Part shown: in pieces, positions 16,750-26,550 of the stretch
Layout: each line of letters begins with the position of its first letter
Position numbering within the stretch: the first letter of the stretch is position 1
DNA from: CAKZQX01 sp034436755
Lineage (GTDB): Bacteria > Chloroflexota > Chloroflexia > Chloroflexales > Chloroflexaceae
DNA: 64,000 nt
Direction: 5' to 3'
Assembly: GCA_034436755.1 (NCBI GenBank)
Contig: DAOTVB010000146.1
Coordinates: forward strand, 1-64,000
Translations under genes and position numbers: made by a program
The notes under the pieces: model-generated
What the model was told of the DNA's origin: nothing
The model's input: only the letters and a program-made list of their open reading frames with translations
The model's database searches: none

Positions 16750-19700
16750 TCACCTCTGCGTCCTCTGTGTTTTCTGTGGCGGTGAAAACAGATCGCTATC
16801 AGATGCGCGGGCCTGCCGGGAAGCCGTTGGCGATAGTGCCGGTGTATCCCGCCCCAGCAACTCCAGCACCTCGGCCAGCTTCTCAACCCAGGCACCACCG
16901 AGCAGGCGGCGGTCCAGGCGCACAAACTGCGGGCCAACTTTGATACTTTTGTCACGGCCAAAGCGCCGCCGCAGCCGGTCGCGTTCGGCATCGCTCACAA
17001 CCGGCAGCCGAATGATAAACTCCTCATCGGTGGTGATGACCGAGTTTACCCCCGCATTCAGGGCCAGCGCCTTGATCCGCAGCCAGGTCAGCAGATGGGC
17101 CGCCGGTTCGGGCGGCTCGCCAAACCGGTCACGCAGTTCCTGACGGAGCGACCGCACCTCGTCGGGAGCCAGCGCCTCAACCATGCGCTGGTAGACGCTC
17201 AGGCGTACCTGGTCATCGGCGATATACTCTTCCGGCAGGTAGGCGGTTAGCGGCAGATCCAGCGTGACCAGCGGGCTGACCAGCACCTTCTCGTTGACCC
17301 GGGGCGCACCCGGTGACTGCAGCACCGCAGACAGGGCAGCCTCGTTCGCCGCCTCTTCCCCAGGCTGTTCTTCCCGCTGTCGGGTTTGCTGTTCATGCAA
17401 GCCCTGCTTCATCTGCTTCACCGCCTGCTCCAGCAAGCGCGAGTAGAGATCAAACCCGACGGCGGCAATATGCCCGCTCTGTTCCGCGCCCAGCAGATTG
17501 CCCGCCCCGCGAATCTCCAGATCGCGCATGGCGATCCGGAACCCCGCGCCCAATTCGGTCGCCTCCTGGATCGCCTCAAGCCGCTGCTGGGCCTCCTCGG
17601 TCATACGCCACTCGCGCTTGTAGAGCAGGTAGGCATAGGCACGATTGGCACTGCGCCCCACCCGTCCGCGCAGTTGGTAAAGCTGCGCCAGACCATACAT
17701 CGTCGCATCGTCGATAATAATGGTGTTGGCGTTAGGCACATCCAGGCCACTCTCAATAATTGTTGTGCAGACCAGGACATCATACTTGCCGCTGAAGAAA
17801 TCGAGCATCACCTTCTCAAGCTGGCGCTCGTCCAGTTGCCCATGCCCCACGCCGATATCCGCTTCCGGCACCAGGTGGCGCAGGCGGGTTGCCACATGGT
17901 AGATGCTCTGCACACGGTTGTGGACAAAGTAGACCTGCCCGCCCCGGTCGATCTCACGCAGAATGGCATCACGCACCAACTGATCTTCGTAGGGCGCAAC
18001 ATAGGTCTTGATCGGCACGCGATCCTGGGGCGGCGTGTCAATCACGCTCAGGTCGCGGATGCCCGCCAGCGACATGTGCAGCGTACGCGGAATCGGCGTT
18101 GCCGTCAGGGTCAGCACATCCACATGCGCGCGCAGTTGCTTCAGCCGTTCTTTGTGGCGCACCCCGAAGCGCTGCTCCTCGTCCACAATCACCAGGCCCA
18201 GGTCTTTGAAGTGGACATCTTTGGAGAGCAGCCGATGGGTTCCGATGATGATGTCAACATTCCCGCGTATCAGGCGCTGCAAGATCGCGGTCTGCTCCTT
18301 CGCTGAACGAAACCGCGAGAGCATCTCCACATCCACCGGGAAGGAAGCCATACGCCGGGTGAAGGTGTCGTAGTGCTGCTGCGCCAGCACGGTGGTCGGC
18401 ACCAGAACCGCAACCTGCTTGCCGTCCTGGAGCGCTTTGAACGCCGCCCGGAGGGCCACTTCGGTCTTGCCAAAGCCGACATCACCACAGATCAGCCGGT
18501 CCATCGGCTGCGTCTGCTCCATATCCTGCTTGACCTCGGTCAGGGCGCGCAACTGGTCATCGGTTTCGATGTAGGGAAAAGCATTTTCCAGGTCGCGCTG
18601 CCACTCGTTATCCAGACTGAAGGCATGGCCCTCGCTCAACTGACGCTTTGCATACAACGCCAGCAGATCATTCGCCAGATCCTGAACGGCGGCGCGGGCC
18701 TTGCGCTTGGCGCGTTCCCACTCCTGCGTACCCAGCCGGGTCAGTTGCGGGGCCGCGTCGCCCGCACCGATGTAGCGCGCCACCCGGTCAACCTGATCAA
18801 CCGGCACATACAGCCGGTCATTGGCCGCATAGCGCAGGCTGAGATACTCCCGCTCGATCCCGCCCACGCTCCGGCGCAGCAGTCCTTCGTAGACGGCGAT
18901 GCCATGCTCGATATGGACCACATAATCGCCCTCCTTCAGCCCGCGCAGAAATGCCGCCCGCTCATCGGTCGAACGTTCCTTGCGGCGCTGACGTTCGCTT
19001 AGAGGTCGCCGCTGCCGCCAGCCGAAGATTTCACTGTCGGTGTAGAGCGTCAGCCCCAGTTCCGGCAGCCGCCAGCCCGCATCCAGCGAGCCATGGATCA
19101 CCAGGAAGTTTGCCGGAGGCGAAACGCGCGCGGCCGGATCTTCCGCATCCTGGCCCGGTTGATGACCATCATCCTGCGATTGCGGTTTGTCACCCTGGGC
19201 AAACGCTTCCGCCACCAGTTCCTGCATCCGGGCCGCCTGCGGCGAGACGATGATCACCCGCTCACCGGCCCGCAACCGTGCAACAATATCTTTGACCAGC
19301 CGGCGCAGTTGCCCCCCGAACAGATCGGCCGGCGTAAAATGCATGTCGAAGGGGTGATTCGGGCTACCGGCAGCGGATCTATCTCCGGATGGCTCCAGAT
19401 CTTCATTGTTGCTGAGATCAACCAGTCGCAGATCGCCAGTGGGAGCCGGCATGTCATCCGGCCCGGACGGGGCCGTCCAGAACCCGACGGGCGGCAGCAG
19501 TTCCTCCCAGAGCAGGTAGGGCCGTGGGAATGCGGGCGGCAACTCACCTGCCGCGCTCAGGGTTTCGCGCTGCTCCTCAGCCTGATCGTGAAACTCGGCT
19601 GCGGTTTGCGCCAGCAGCACCGCTTCGCTGCAGACCACCGCCGCCCCGGACGGCAGATGATCGAGCAGGGATGACGATTGGGGCCGAGTCGCGCCGTTCG

Positions 19701-20613
19701 CATCACCCATCTCCGGCTGCTCCTCCGCAGCCCGAAAGAATGGCGCGTAGAATGAACGACCCGCGAATGGCTCGCCATTTTCCAGATGGACCAGGCTATG
19801 GTCCCACTCATCACGCGCCTCGCGCCGCAATCCATCAACATCCAGGGTAGCCAGTCGCGCCAGCGCCAGTGCCTGCCGCCAGAGCGGTATCTCGTGCGGT
19901 GGGCCGACGGTGGCCGCCGCCAGTCGCAGCTCGCTCCGCTGGGATTGGGGATCGAAGCGGCGCAGACTGTCGATCTCATCACCAAACCACTCGATCCGCA
20001 GCGGCTGTTCGTCGGCGGGGGGCCAGATATCGACAATCCCACCGCGCCGGTTGACCTCGCCCGGCTCCTCCACGGTCGGTGCAACCCGGTAGCCCAGATC
20101 GATCCAGCGGCGGAGCAGCGTCTCCTGTGACTGGACCGCCTCCTGCTGCAGGTCTACCGTAGCGGCGGATAGCTCCGCCGGTGTGAGCGTGGGTTGCAAC
20201 AGCGCCTGGACCGGCGCAACAATAACCGGCGGGGCAGACTGCGGGCGGGACGACGCCGCGCGCAGGGCGGCCAGCATCTGCAGCACCCGCAGGCGCTGGC
20301 TGAGGATGTCGATACCGGGCGACATATGCTCATAGGGCATGGTGTCATTCGCCGGGTAGAGCAGCACCTGGTCCGGATCAAGCCACGCACGCAGATCGGC
20401 CGTCGCGCGCAACGCCTGATCGGGGCTGCCGACTAGATAGAGCAGCGGCGCGGAATAGCACGTTGCCAGGGCCGCCACAACCGGCGTGCGGCCCGCCGTC
20501 GGCAGGGGCGCAACCCGCAGCCAGCCGGACCGGCCGGGCGTCAGCGTGGCAGTCAGGTGCATCAGCGCCGGCAGGTTAGCCAGTTCAATTCGCAAATCGG
20601 TAAGTGTTTGCAT
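16750..20613 (-). CDS. mfd: Transcription-repair coupling factor Mfd
   Basis: A DNA translocase that removes stalled RNA polymerase and recruits UvrA. At 1287 residues it is somewhat longer than the usual ~1150. Domains in order: UvrB-like N-terminus, CarD/RNA-polymerase-interaction domain near 555-620 (EGDYVVHIEHGI), and superfamily 2 helicase with Walker A GDVGFGKT near 708, DEEQ near 813 and TATPIPRT. The C-terminal TRCF domain lies near 1120-1230. The region about 390-520 is less conserved and carries a Gln/Asp-rich insertion. The final residues (PQKTQRTQR) and the stop are encoded by a dispersed CCACAGA-type repeat. The start at 20613 is the only sensible one. Confidence 0.97.
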   Translation of the reverse strand: MQTLTDLRIELANLPALMHLTATLTPGRSGWLRVAPLPTAGRTPVVAALATCYSAPLLYLVGSPDQALRATADLRAWLDPDQVLLYPANDTMPYEHMSPGIDILSQRLRVLQMLAALRAASSRPQSAPPVIVAPVQALLQPTLTPAELSAATVDLQQEAVQSQETLLRRWIDLGYRVAPTVEEPGEVNRRGGIVDIWPPADEQPLRIEWFGDEIDSLRRFDPQSQRSELRLAAATVGPPHEIPLWRQALALARLATLDVDGLRREARDEWDHSLVHLENGEPFAGRSFYAPFFRAAEEQPEMGDANGATRPQSSSLLDHLPSGAAVVCSEAVLLAQTAAEFHDQAEEQRETLSAAGELPPAFPRPYLLWEELLPPVGFWTAPSGPDDMPAPTGDLRLVDLSNNEDLEPSGDRSAAGSPNHPFDMHFTPADLFGGQLRRLVKDIVARLRAGERVIIVSPQAARMQELVAEAFAQGDKPQSQDDGHQPGQDAEDPAARVSPPANFLVIHGSLDAGWRLPELGLTLYTDSEIFGWRQRRPLSERQRRKERSTDERAAFLRGLKEGDYVVHIEHGIAVYEGLLRRSVGGIEREYLSLRYAANDRLYVPVDQVDRVARYIGAGDAAPQLTRLGTQEWERAKRKARAAVQDLANDLLALYAKRQLSEGHAFSLDNEWQRDLENAFPYIETDDQLRALTEVKQDMEQTQPMDRLICGDVGFGKTEVALRAAFKALQDGKQVAVLVPTTVLAQQHYDTFTRRMASFPVDVEMLSRFRSAKEQTAILQRLIRGNVDIIIGTHRLLSKDVHFKDLGLVIVDEEQRFGVRHKERLKQLRAHVDVLTLTATPIPRTLHMSLAGIRDLSVIDTPPQDRVPIKTYVAPYEDQLVRDAILREIDRGGQVYFVHNRVQSIYHVATRLRHLVPEADIGVGHGQLDERQLEKVMLDFFSGKYDVLVCTTIIESGLDVPNANTIIIDDATMYGLAQLYQLRGRVGRSANRAYAYLLYKREWRMTEEAQQRLEAIQEATELGAGFRIAMRDLEIRGAGNLLGAEQSGHIAAVGFDLYSRLLEQAVKQMKQGLHEQQTRQREEQPGEEAANEAALSAVLQSPGAPRVNEKVLVSPLVTLDLPLTAYLPEEYIADDQVRLSVYQRMVEALAPDEVRSLRQELRDRFGEPPEPAAHLLTWLRIKALALNAGVNSVITTDEEFIIRLPVVSDAERDRLRRRFGRDKSIKVGPQFVRLDRRLLGGAWVEKLAEVLELLGRDTPALSPTASRQARASDSDLFSPPQKTQRTQR
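16751..16780. repeat. Dispersed CCACAGAG-type repeat, copy at the end of mfd
   Basis: On the complementary strand this reads CCACAGAAAACACAGAGG followed by ACGCAGAGGTG. It matches the copy at 41935-41961 over about 27 bases with few changes and resembles the cores at 2938 and 3053. It overlaps the last nine codons and the stop codon of mfd. Confidence 0.75.
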
Positions 20614-20663
20614 GGCAATCCAAATAGGGGCTAATCGCGCTGATCAGCCCCTGGAAAACGTTT

Positions 20664-20700
20664 AAGAGCGCGGATCAGGCACTACCCAATCCGCGCTCTT
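20664..20700. terminator. Terminator hairpin between DUF3352 gene and mfd
   Basis: AAGAGCGCGGAT at 20664-20675 pairs perfectly with ATCCGCGCTCTT at 20689-20700 around a 13-nt loop, followed by TTTGTT on the plus strand. It lies 40 bases past the stop of the minus-strand gene ending at 20740 and upstream of mfd, so it should isolate the two transcripts. Confidence 0.6.
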
Positions 20701-20739
20701 TTGTTATAACATGAGTCTGCGCTGAAGTAAAGCGCCGTC

Positions 20740-22494
20740 CTACTCGCTGATATAGACAAACAGGCGCGCACGCGCGATACCCTGCTCGTCCACACCCGGC
20801 TCGCCGGCCGCCGAGACAGCCTTGATCGGGGTGAGGATTTCATCCGCCTCAGGGTCAGCACTGCCCATACCAGCCAGATCCATGGCCGTCCTGGCATTGG
20901 TCACGTTGACATAGAAGAGGCCACCATTCGGATCAGCCAGTTTACTCTGAACCGCCTGGAAGGTCGGGTCGTTGCTGATGGGAGCATCCTTGCCACTGCT
21001 CACCGCCGCCATTGCATCCGCGCCAACGGCAATCACAAAGTCATCCGCAACAAAGCCATACCCGGCCATCGGCTCACCGCTGGCAGGATCGGGCATGAAC
21101 GACCAGTCCGATCCGGCAACGGTTTCGCTTTCAAGCGGCATACCCAGGGCCATCTCCAGTGCCGGGCCGACCTTTTCCATTCCTGCCGCGGCCGCCGCTT
21201 TATCCTGCGGGGTGAGCGCGATGTAGCCCGTCACGGGAGCGAGCGTACCGGCAAGTTCCGTTCCCGGCAGGAAGACCAGCGACACATCACCCACCAGCCA
21301 GTCCAGCAGATCACGTTCCAGGTCGAACCCGAACTGCTGCTCAAACACGGCCAGCATCTGCGGATCGTCGGTCGGGTTCGCCAACGTTAAGATCTGTTCC
21401 TTAAATGTCGCCGGAATCTTGAAGGTCATCAGGGCCACGGCCTTGTCACTGATATTCTGCAGCCGGGCCGCATCCACCGGCTCGCGGAGGGCTTCGACCT
21501 GGGCCATTGCATCCGCATCCAGTTTGCTCAGATCCATCGCGCCAATCGAGTCAAACTGCACGCCGTCAGACAGCACGGACATGGAGAGCCCCAGCCCCTG
21601 CAATGCCGTGACACTCTGCATCTGCTGCTGGAGTTGCTGCGCCTGTGCCGGCGGCATGGTTGCCAGCGCCTCGTCCATCGCCGTCTGCGACCAGTCCTGC
21701 ATCACCATACCATCGACGAAGACATACCCCACGGCGGTATCCGGCAGATTGGCCTTCACCAGATTAAAGCGCTCATTGCTCGCCAGCGTATCGCTGCCTT
21801 CCGGATCGCGCTCCGCCATGGCCTGGATCACTGCGGGGTTGTTGGCAAAGACCACATAACCCGGTATGACGGCAAACGCGGCATCAGGGCGGTTCTCTGC
21901 CGCCTGCTGAACATAAATGTTGACGCCGTTGTGGTTGGCTTCATCAAACGTCTGGCCCTGCGCCTCACGGTGGGCGCGGTGCTTCTCCAGGAACGCCTGG
22001 GCCTGCGCATCATCACGCGAAGTCAGGATAATCGCAAGCTCTGCTTCGCGGGCCAGTTCTTCCATCATCTGGCTATCCGGTGTGGTGGGGGACACCAGTG
22101 TGGGGTCAATGCCCCTGACCGCAACCGCCATTTCGGTACCGATCCAGGGCATAATGTCCGCTTCAAAGCTGACGCCCAGCACCTCCTCCAACTCCTGGTT
22201 GGACGCAGAGGTGTCCTGGTCGATAAACAGGTCAGGATAGGCCGACTGAAGTTGCTGGATGTTGGGCAGGTCACTCAGATTCGGGGTAATCGTGGCATAG
22301 AACTGCGTGTCGGCACCGACCAGTTGCGGAATACTACCGGGGCGGGAAAACAACATCCCGCCGGCAAAGACGACTACGGCAACCAGTGCCGTAACTATCA
22401 GCAGCGTTACGCCTCCAGCAATCAGACCGATCAGCAGGCCGCGGCCACCTTTTTTTGGGGGTACCGCGGTGGGCATGGTGGGAACCTCGGACAT
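20740..22494 (-). CDS. DUF3352 domain protein, membrane-anchored
   Basis: A 584-residue protein of the DUF3352 family, whose function is unknown. After a short cytoplasmic N-terminus with PPKKGG comes one transmembrane segment (about 20-48, Gly/Val/Ile-rich), then a large extracytoplasmic domain beginning VGADTQFYATITPNLSDLPN, typical of the family. Acidic and Asn-rich residues dominate the exported part and suggest a folded extracellular domain without catalytic motifs that I recognise. AAGGAGG lies 6 nt before ATG 22494, which decides the start against an upstream alternative. It is transcribed divergently from the BCCT transporter gene. Confidence 0.85.
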   Translation of the reverse strand: MSEVPTMPTAVPPKKGGRGLLIGLIAGGVTLLIVTALVAVVVFAGGMLFSRPGSIPQLVGADTQFYATITPNLSDLPNIQQLQSAYPDLFIDQDTSASNQELEEVLGVSFEADIMPWIGTEMAVAVRGIDPTLVSPTTPDSQMMEELAREAELAIILTSRDDAQAQAFLEKHRAHREAQGQTFDEANHNGVNIYVQQAAENRPDAAFAVIPGYVVFANNPAVIQAMAERDPEGSDTLASNERFNLVKANLPDTAVGYVFVDGMVMQDWSQTAMDEALATMPPAQAQQLQQQMQSVTALQGLGLSMSVLSDGVQFDSIGAMDLSKLDADAMAQVEALREPVDAARLQNISDKAVALMTFKIPATFKEQILTLANPTDDPQMLAVFEQQFGFDLERDLLDWLVGDVSLVFLPGTELAGTLAPVTGYIALTPQDKAAAAAGMEKVGPALEMALGMPLESETVAGSDWSFMPDPASGEPMAGYGFVADDFVIAVGADAMAAVSSGKDAPISNDPTFQAVQSKLADPNGGLFYVNVTNARTAMDLAGMGSADPEADEILTPIKAVSAAGEPGVDEQGIARARLFVYISE

Positions 22495-22926
22495 GGAATG
22501 CCTCCTTAGTATAGTGTACGACGACAACGCCTACGGACCCATGGCTGGTCGGCAGGGCGACCAGTGGACAGAAAGAGTATATGAGAACCGCATTACCAGC
22601 GACGTACCAACCGAAAACATACCAGCGGCAGCCGTCCACCTGCCACAGCTTTGCCCGACTTTTGCACCAGTTGTGGCCCGCAAGTTTGTGCAGACCGGGA
22701 CAAGTGTGGTATTCTATAACTATCCCCCTGCCGAGAGGTTTGTGGTTCGCGAGGCGACCTGGACGTGGTTCGTCCGATGGCACAGCGGCTATCGGGTACA
22801 GGTACCCGGCGTAGCTGTGCGCCCGGACATGCTTTGTTTTGCGCCGATATTCCATCAAAACGTAACGTAGGAAATGGATGAACAATTTGGGAAGACTAGT
22901 TATTACATTTGGAAGGAGAAGAAGCA
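22495..22926. promoter_or_regulatory. Divergent intergenic region, DUF3352 gene / BCCT transporter
   Basis: A 432-base gap between divergent genes that must hold both promoters. On the plus strand TTGTGC near 22686 and TATTCT near 22710 are spaced 18 bases apart and could be a sigma-70-type promoter for the transporter, leaving a leader of about 200 nt. No riboswitch was recognised. Both assignments are weak. Confidence 0.3.
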
Positions 22927-24705
22927 ATGCCCCAAAAAATTGACGCAACCCAACAACGGAAGGCGCTGGAACAATTTCGCCGCTGGTCGGAGGCAGAACG
23001 CCGCAAAGCGATTCAAGAGCGGAAGCCGTTTTATGGCCTCCAGATTGAGCCGGAGGTTGCCTACTATGACGAAGCCGCAAAGCATGAGCCGGGGGAGAAC
23101 AACTGGGTCGGCTATGGGTTTGATCTGCAACCGACGGTCTTTCTCACATCGGCCATATTACTGCTCCTGTTTATCGGTGGGACGCTGATCTTTTCGAACC
23201 AGGCCGAGAGCTTCTTTGACTGGATCCTGAATGGCATTGGCAACACCTTCGGCTGGTTTTATATTCTGGCGACCAATCTGTTTATTATCGTGCTGGCAAT
23301 GTTTGCCTTCAGCAAGCTGGGCACGATTCGCATTGGTGGCCAGGACGCCCAGCCGGAGTTTAGCCGGTTTGCCTGGTATGCCATGCTGCTCAGCGCCGGG
23401 ATGGGGATTGGCCTGATGTTCTGGAGCGTGGCCGAGCCGATATACCACTATACCGATCCCTCACCAATGTTTGGTGTCCTGGCGGGTACCCCCGATGCAG
23501 CCCAGGCCGCAATGGGCACAACCTATTTTCACTGGGGAGTCCATCCATGGGCGATCTATGCCCTGGTCGCGCTGGCGCTGGCTTTCTTTGCCTATAACCG
23601 GGGGCTACCCCTGACCATCCGCTCGATCTTTTATCCCCTCCTGGGGGATCGGATCTATGGCGTCTGGGGAAATATCATCGATATTCTGTCGGTGCTGGCG
23701 ACTCTGTTTGGCCTGGCAACCTCGCTGGGCTTCGGCGTGCAGCAGGTGGCCGCCGGGCTGAACTTCCTGTTTGGTACATCCACCGCCACCTGGTTCTCTG
23801 TGATGTTGATTGCAATTATCACCGGCATGGCAACGCTGTCGGTCGTTGCCGGGCTGGACAAGGGCGTCAAAAACCTGAGTACCGCCAATATGTATCTGGC
23901 CGGTGCATTTCTGGTCTTCCTGCTCTTCGTTGGCCCAACAGTTTATATCCTCAGTGCCTTCACCCAGAATCTGGGCTACTACATTGCTTCGCTGCCGCGC
24001 CTGAGCTTCTGGGTTGAGACGTTTCACGGTGTAGGCGCAGAGGGTACCAGTTGGCAGACTGCCTGGACAATTTTCTACTGGGGCTGGTGGATCTCCTGGT
24101 CGCCCTTTGTCGGTATGTTTATTGCCCGCGTCTCTAAGGGCCGCACTGTGCGCGACTTTATCATCAGCGTGATGGTTATTCCCAGCCTGCTCTCGTTCCT
24201 CTGGATGGCAACCTTTGGTGGAGCCGGGCTCTGGCTGCAATCGACCGGCACCGATCTTGCCACTGCGGTCAATGAAGATGTGGCGACAGCCCTGTTTGTG
24301 ATGCTGGAGAACTTCCCGCTGACCAGCATTACCTCGGTGATCGGAATTCTGCTGGTAACGATCTTCTTTGTCACCTCGTCCGACTCCGGCTCCCTGGTGG
24401 TTGATCACTTGACGTCCGGGGGCAAACTGGACTCGCCGGTACCGCAGCGGATCTTCTGGGCGGTGATGGAAGGTTTGTGTGCGGCGGTGTTGCTGATCGG
24501 CGGCGGCCTGACCGCTCTGCAGACGGCCGCGATCACCACGGGATTGCCCTTCGCAGTCGTGCTGACGATCATGTGCTACAGTCTGTACGAGGGGCTCAAG
24601 GAAGAACTCTACCACATCGAGGTTATTGAGGCCCGCGAACGGGAAAAGGAAGATCTGCTGGATGTGCGCCAGGCACCCCAGGCGGCTCCCGCACCGGGCG
24701 ACTAA
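22927..24705 (+). CDS. BCCT family osmolyte transporter
   Basis: A 592-residue secondary transporter of the betaine/carnitine/choline family, which takes up glycine betaine or related compounds driven by a sodium or proton gradient. About twelve hydrophobic segments span residues 70-570. Visible signatures are GMGIGLMFWSVAEPIYHY near 160, GFGVQQVAAGLNFLFG near 275, and the family box AWTIFYWGWWISWSPFVG near 385. The N-terminal extension (about 1-60) is charged. GGAAGGAG precedes ATG 22927; the in-frame TTG 18 nt upstream is not needed. It is probably used in osmotic adaptation; the exact substrate cannot be read from sequence. Confidence 0.93.
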   Translation: MPQKIDATQQRKALEQFRRWSEAERRKAIQERKPFYGLQIEPEVAYYDEAAKHEPGENNWVGYGFDLQPTVFLTSAILLLLFIGGTLIFSNQAESFFDWILNGIGNTFGWFYILATNLFIIVLAMFAFSKLGTIRIGGQDAQPEFSRFAWYAMLLSAGMGIGLMFWSVAEPIYHYTDPSPMFGVLAGTPDAAQAAMGTTYFHWGVHPWAIYALVALALAFFAYNRGLPLTIRSIFYPLLGDRIYGVWGNIIDILSVLATLFGLATSLGFGVQQVAAGLNFLFGTSTATWFSVMLIAIITGMATLSVVAGLDKGVKNLSTANMYLAGAFLVFLLFVGPTVYILSAFTQNLGYYIASLPRLSFWVETFHGVGAEGTSWQTAWTIFYWGWWISWSPFVGMFIARVSKGRTVRDFIISVMVIPSLLSFLWMATFGGAGLWLQSTGTDLATAVNEDVATALFVMLENFPLTSITSVIGILLVTIFFVTSSDSGSLVVDHLTSGGKLDSPVPQRIFWAVMEGLCAAVLLIGGGLTALQTAAITTGLPFAVVLTIMCYSLYEGLKEELYHIEVIEAREREKEDLLDVRQAPQAAPAPGD

Positions 24706-24752
24706 TCGCCGGGTAAGCCCGTTCTATACTGCAAAACAAAGCCGGCACCGGA

Positions 24753-24788
24753 CAGCACCTGGGATCGCAAAGCGCATCCCAGGTGCTG
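24753..24788 (+). terminator. Hairpin after BCCT transporter gene
   Basis: CAGCACCTGGGAT at 24753-24765 pairs perfectly with ATCCCAGGTGCTG at 24776-24788 around a 10-nt loop, 47 bases after the stop. The following sequence is G-rich, not T-rich, so termination may need a factor. Confidence 0.5.
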
Positions 24789-24916
24789 CCGGTTGGGGGG
24801 AGCAAAGCTGGTACAATAAATAGTTGCTTGACACGACTTACGTGGTTATCATGCAAACTGGACGTTTCACCCGATGGAAGCCAGATTCGCCTGCGGCAGC
24901 ATGGTACACTTTTTAC

Positions 24917-24959
24917 CTTTTTCACGAAAAATTCACAACGTGAATTTTTTGTGAAAAAG
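24917..24959. repeat. AT-rich near-perfect 20-bp hairpin
   Basis: The arm at 24917-24936 (starting CTTTTTCACG) pairs with 24940-24959 (ending GTGAAAAAG) around a 3-nt loop, with one mismatch in 20. It lies in an AT-rich stretch between the transporter and the methyltransferase. The gap from 24706 to 25102 has no gene. The hairpin could be a terminator, an operator for the methyltransferase, or a trace of an insertion boundary. Confidence 0.6.
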
Positions 24960-25102
24960 ATCGGAAATCTTTCACCCTACCGGAGGCCTAACGCTCTTTT
25001 GGTCAGTGACCACGTAACTCATGTCACTTGGAAGATTATATTGTTGAGCCACGATACACGCTTGCAGGTATGACATATTTGTGCTACTATGTGGAGGCAA
25101 CG

Positions 25103-25288
25103 ATGTCGGAACTTCCAGCAATGCGAACGACCTTCGCTGACTACAAACAGGATGCGCATAACTGGATTACGCTGGCTTCTGGTGAGGTTTTTCATGGCAA
25201 CTGGCAACTCCAAAGCAAAATGGAAACAGTCCGTAGGAGCAGAGTCCGATACTCAGTCGCAGAAGACCCAGGTTACGTTACAGTATGA
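25103..25288 (+). CDS. Small ORF overlapping the methyltransferase start
   Basis: A 61-residue frame beginning at ATG 25103, 5-7 nt after a strong GGAGG, and ending 95 nt inside the methyltransferase gene in another frame. The predicted product has no family I recognise (it begins MSELPAMRTTFADYKQ and contains a short acidic/aromatic stretch). The good ribosome-binding site suggests it is translated. It may be a leader that couples or limits translation of the methyltransferase. It could also be the true 5' part of the gene separated by a frameshift, since the methyltransferase frame stays open upstream to 25089. Confidence 0.4.
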   Translation: MSELPAMRTTFADYKQDAHNWITLASGEVFHGNWQLQSKMETVRRSRVRYSVAEDPGYVTV

Positions 25289-26543
25289 GGGCAAAGCAAC
25301 CGAGCAGGCAGTCCTGGCAACGCCACCGGCTGAATGCGCCCTACTCTGGCCGGAAGATAATCCTGGGCTGAACCGATTGTACTATGGCGACAACATAGCG
25401 ATCCTGGCAGCCCTCCAGTACGATCCGGCGATCCGGGGCAAGGTAAAGTTAATCTACATTGATCCACCTTTTGCCACAAACAGCGTATTTCAGTCCCGCT
25501 CACAGACGGATGCCTACCAGGATCTGCTGATTGGCGCAAATTATATCGAGTTTATCCGCCGGCGGCTCATTTTATTGCGGGAACTGTTAGCCGATGATGG
25601 CTCTATCTATGTTCATCTCGACGAGAATATGGCATTTCATATCAAGGTCGTCATGGATGAGGTTTTTGGTACCCGGAACTTTCGCAACTGGATTACACGC
25701 AGGAAGTGTAGCCACAAGAACTACACAAAGAAAAGATACGGGAACATATCTGATTATATTTTGTTTTACACAAAGTCTGATACCTATGTCTGGAACAGGT
25801 CCGTCGAAACCTGGACGGCTGAGCGGGCCAGAAAAGAGTATACCTGCGTCGAAGCAGGCACTGGCCGACGTTACAAAAAAGTTCCGGTGCATGCACCCGG
25901 CGTCAGAAATGGCGAAACCGGCCAACCCTGGCGCGGCATGGCACCGCCACCGGGCAAGCACTGGCAGTATCCACCAAAGACGCTGGATGCGATGGATGCC
26001 CGTGGCGAGATCTACTGGTCGCCTACTGGTAATCCCCGGCGCAAGATTTATCTGGACGCCAGTGCGGGTGTCCCTGTTCAGGATATCTGGTATGATTTTC
26101 GTGATGATCGTAATCAAAATGTGTTGATAACCGGATATCCCACTGAGAAGAATCCGGAAATGCTGGAACGTATCATTCAGGCTTCTTCAAATCCTGGCGA
26201 TATCGTACTTGACTGTTTTTCCGGATCTGGGACAACGTTAGCCGTTGCGGAAAACCTGGGGCGGCAATGGATTGGTATTGACAACAGTCCCGAAGCGATC
26301 ACGACAACCCTGCGCCGCTTTTTTCAGGGAGCCGAGCGGATGGGAGATTATGTCAACAAATCGAAGGGGATCGGGAACGATACAGATGCACAGACGACCA
26401 TGTTAGCGCTTCTTGATGCGGATACGACGGAAGCGTCACCGCCGACAGCCCGGTACCAGCCATTTTCCATCTATGCTGATGCGCACGCAGCAGCGCAGAT
26501 GCGCACGCTTATTCAACCCTGGATACTATCTGATGCCGAATGA
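25194..26543 (+). CDS. Site-specific DNA methyltransferase (Mod-like, beta class)
   Basis: A 449-residue N6-adenine or N4-cytosine methyltransferase. The catalytic motif IYIDPPF lies near residue 88, before the AdoMet motif DCFSGSGTTLAVAENLGRQ near 340, the order of the beta class. The middle (about 150-310) should be the target-recognition region. The start at 25194 follows GGTGAGG. No restriction endonuclease or specificity subunit is nearby, so it is probably an orphan methyltransferase. The gene is more AT-rich than its neighbours, as is the DNA before it, which points to horizontal acquisition. Target sequence unknown. Confidence 0.9.
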   Translation: MATGNSKAKWKQSVGAESDTQSQKTQVTLQYEGKATEQAVLATPPAECALLWPEDNPGLNRLYYGDNIAILAALQYDPAIRGKVKLIYIDPPFATNSVFQSRSQTDAYQDLLIGANYIEFIRRRLILLRELLADDGSIYVHLDENMAFHIKVVMDEVFGTRNFRNWITRRKCSHKNYTKKRYGNISDYILFYTKSDTYVWNRSVETWTAERARKEYTCVEAGTGRRYKKVPVHAPGVRNGETGQPWRGMAPPPGKHWQYPPKTLDAMDARGEIYWSPTGNPRRKIYLDASAGVPVQDIWYDFRDDRNQNVLITGYPTEKNPEMLERIIQASSNPGDIVLDCFSGSGTTLAVAENLGRQWIGIDNSPEAITTTLRRFFQGAERMGDYVNKSKGIGNDTDAQTTMLALLDADTTEASPPTARYQPFSIYADAHAAAQMRTLIQPWILSDAE

Positions 26544-26550
26544 TTGCGCG

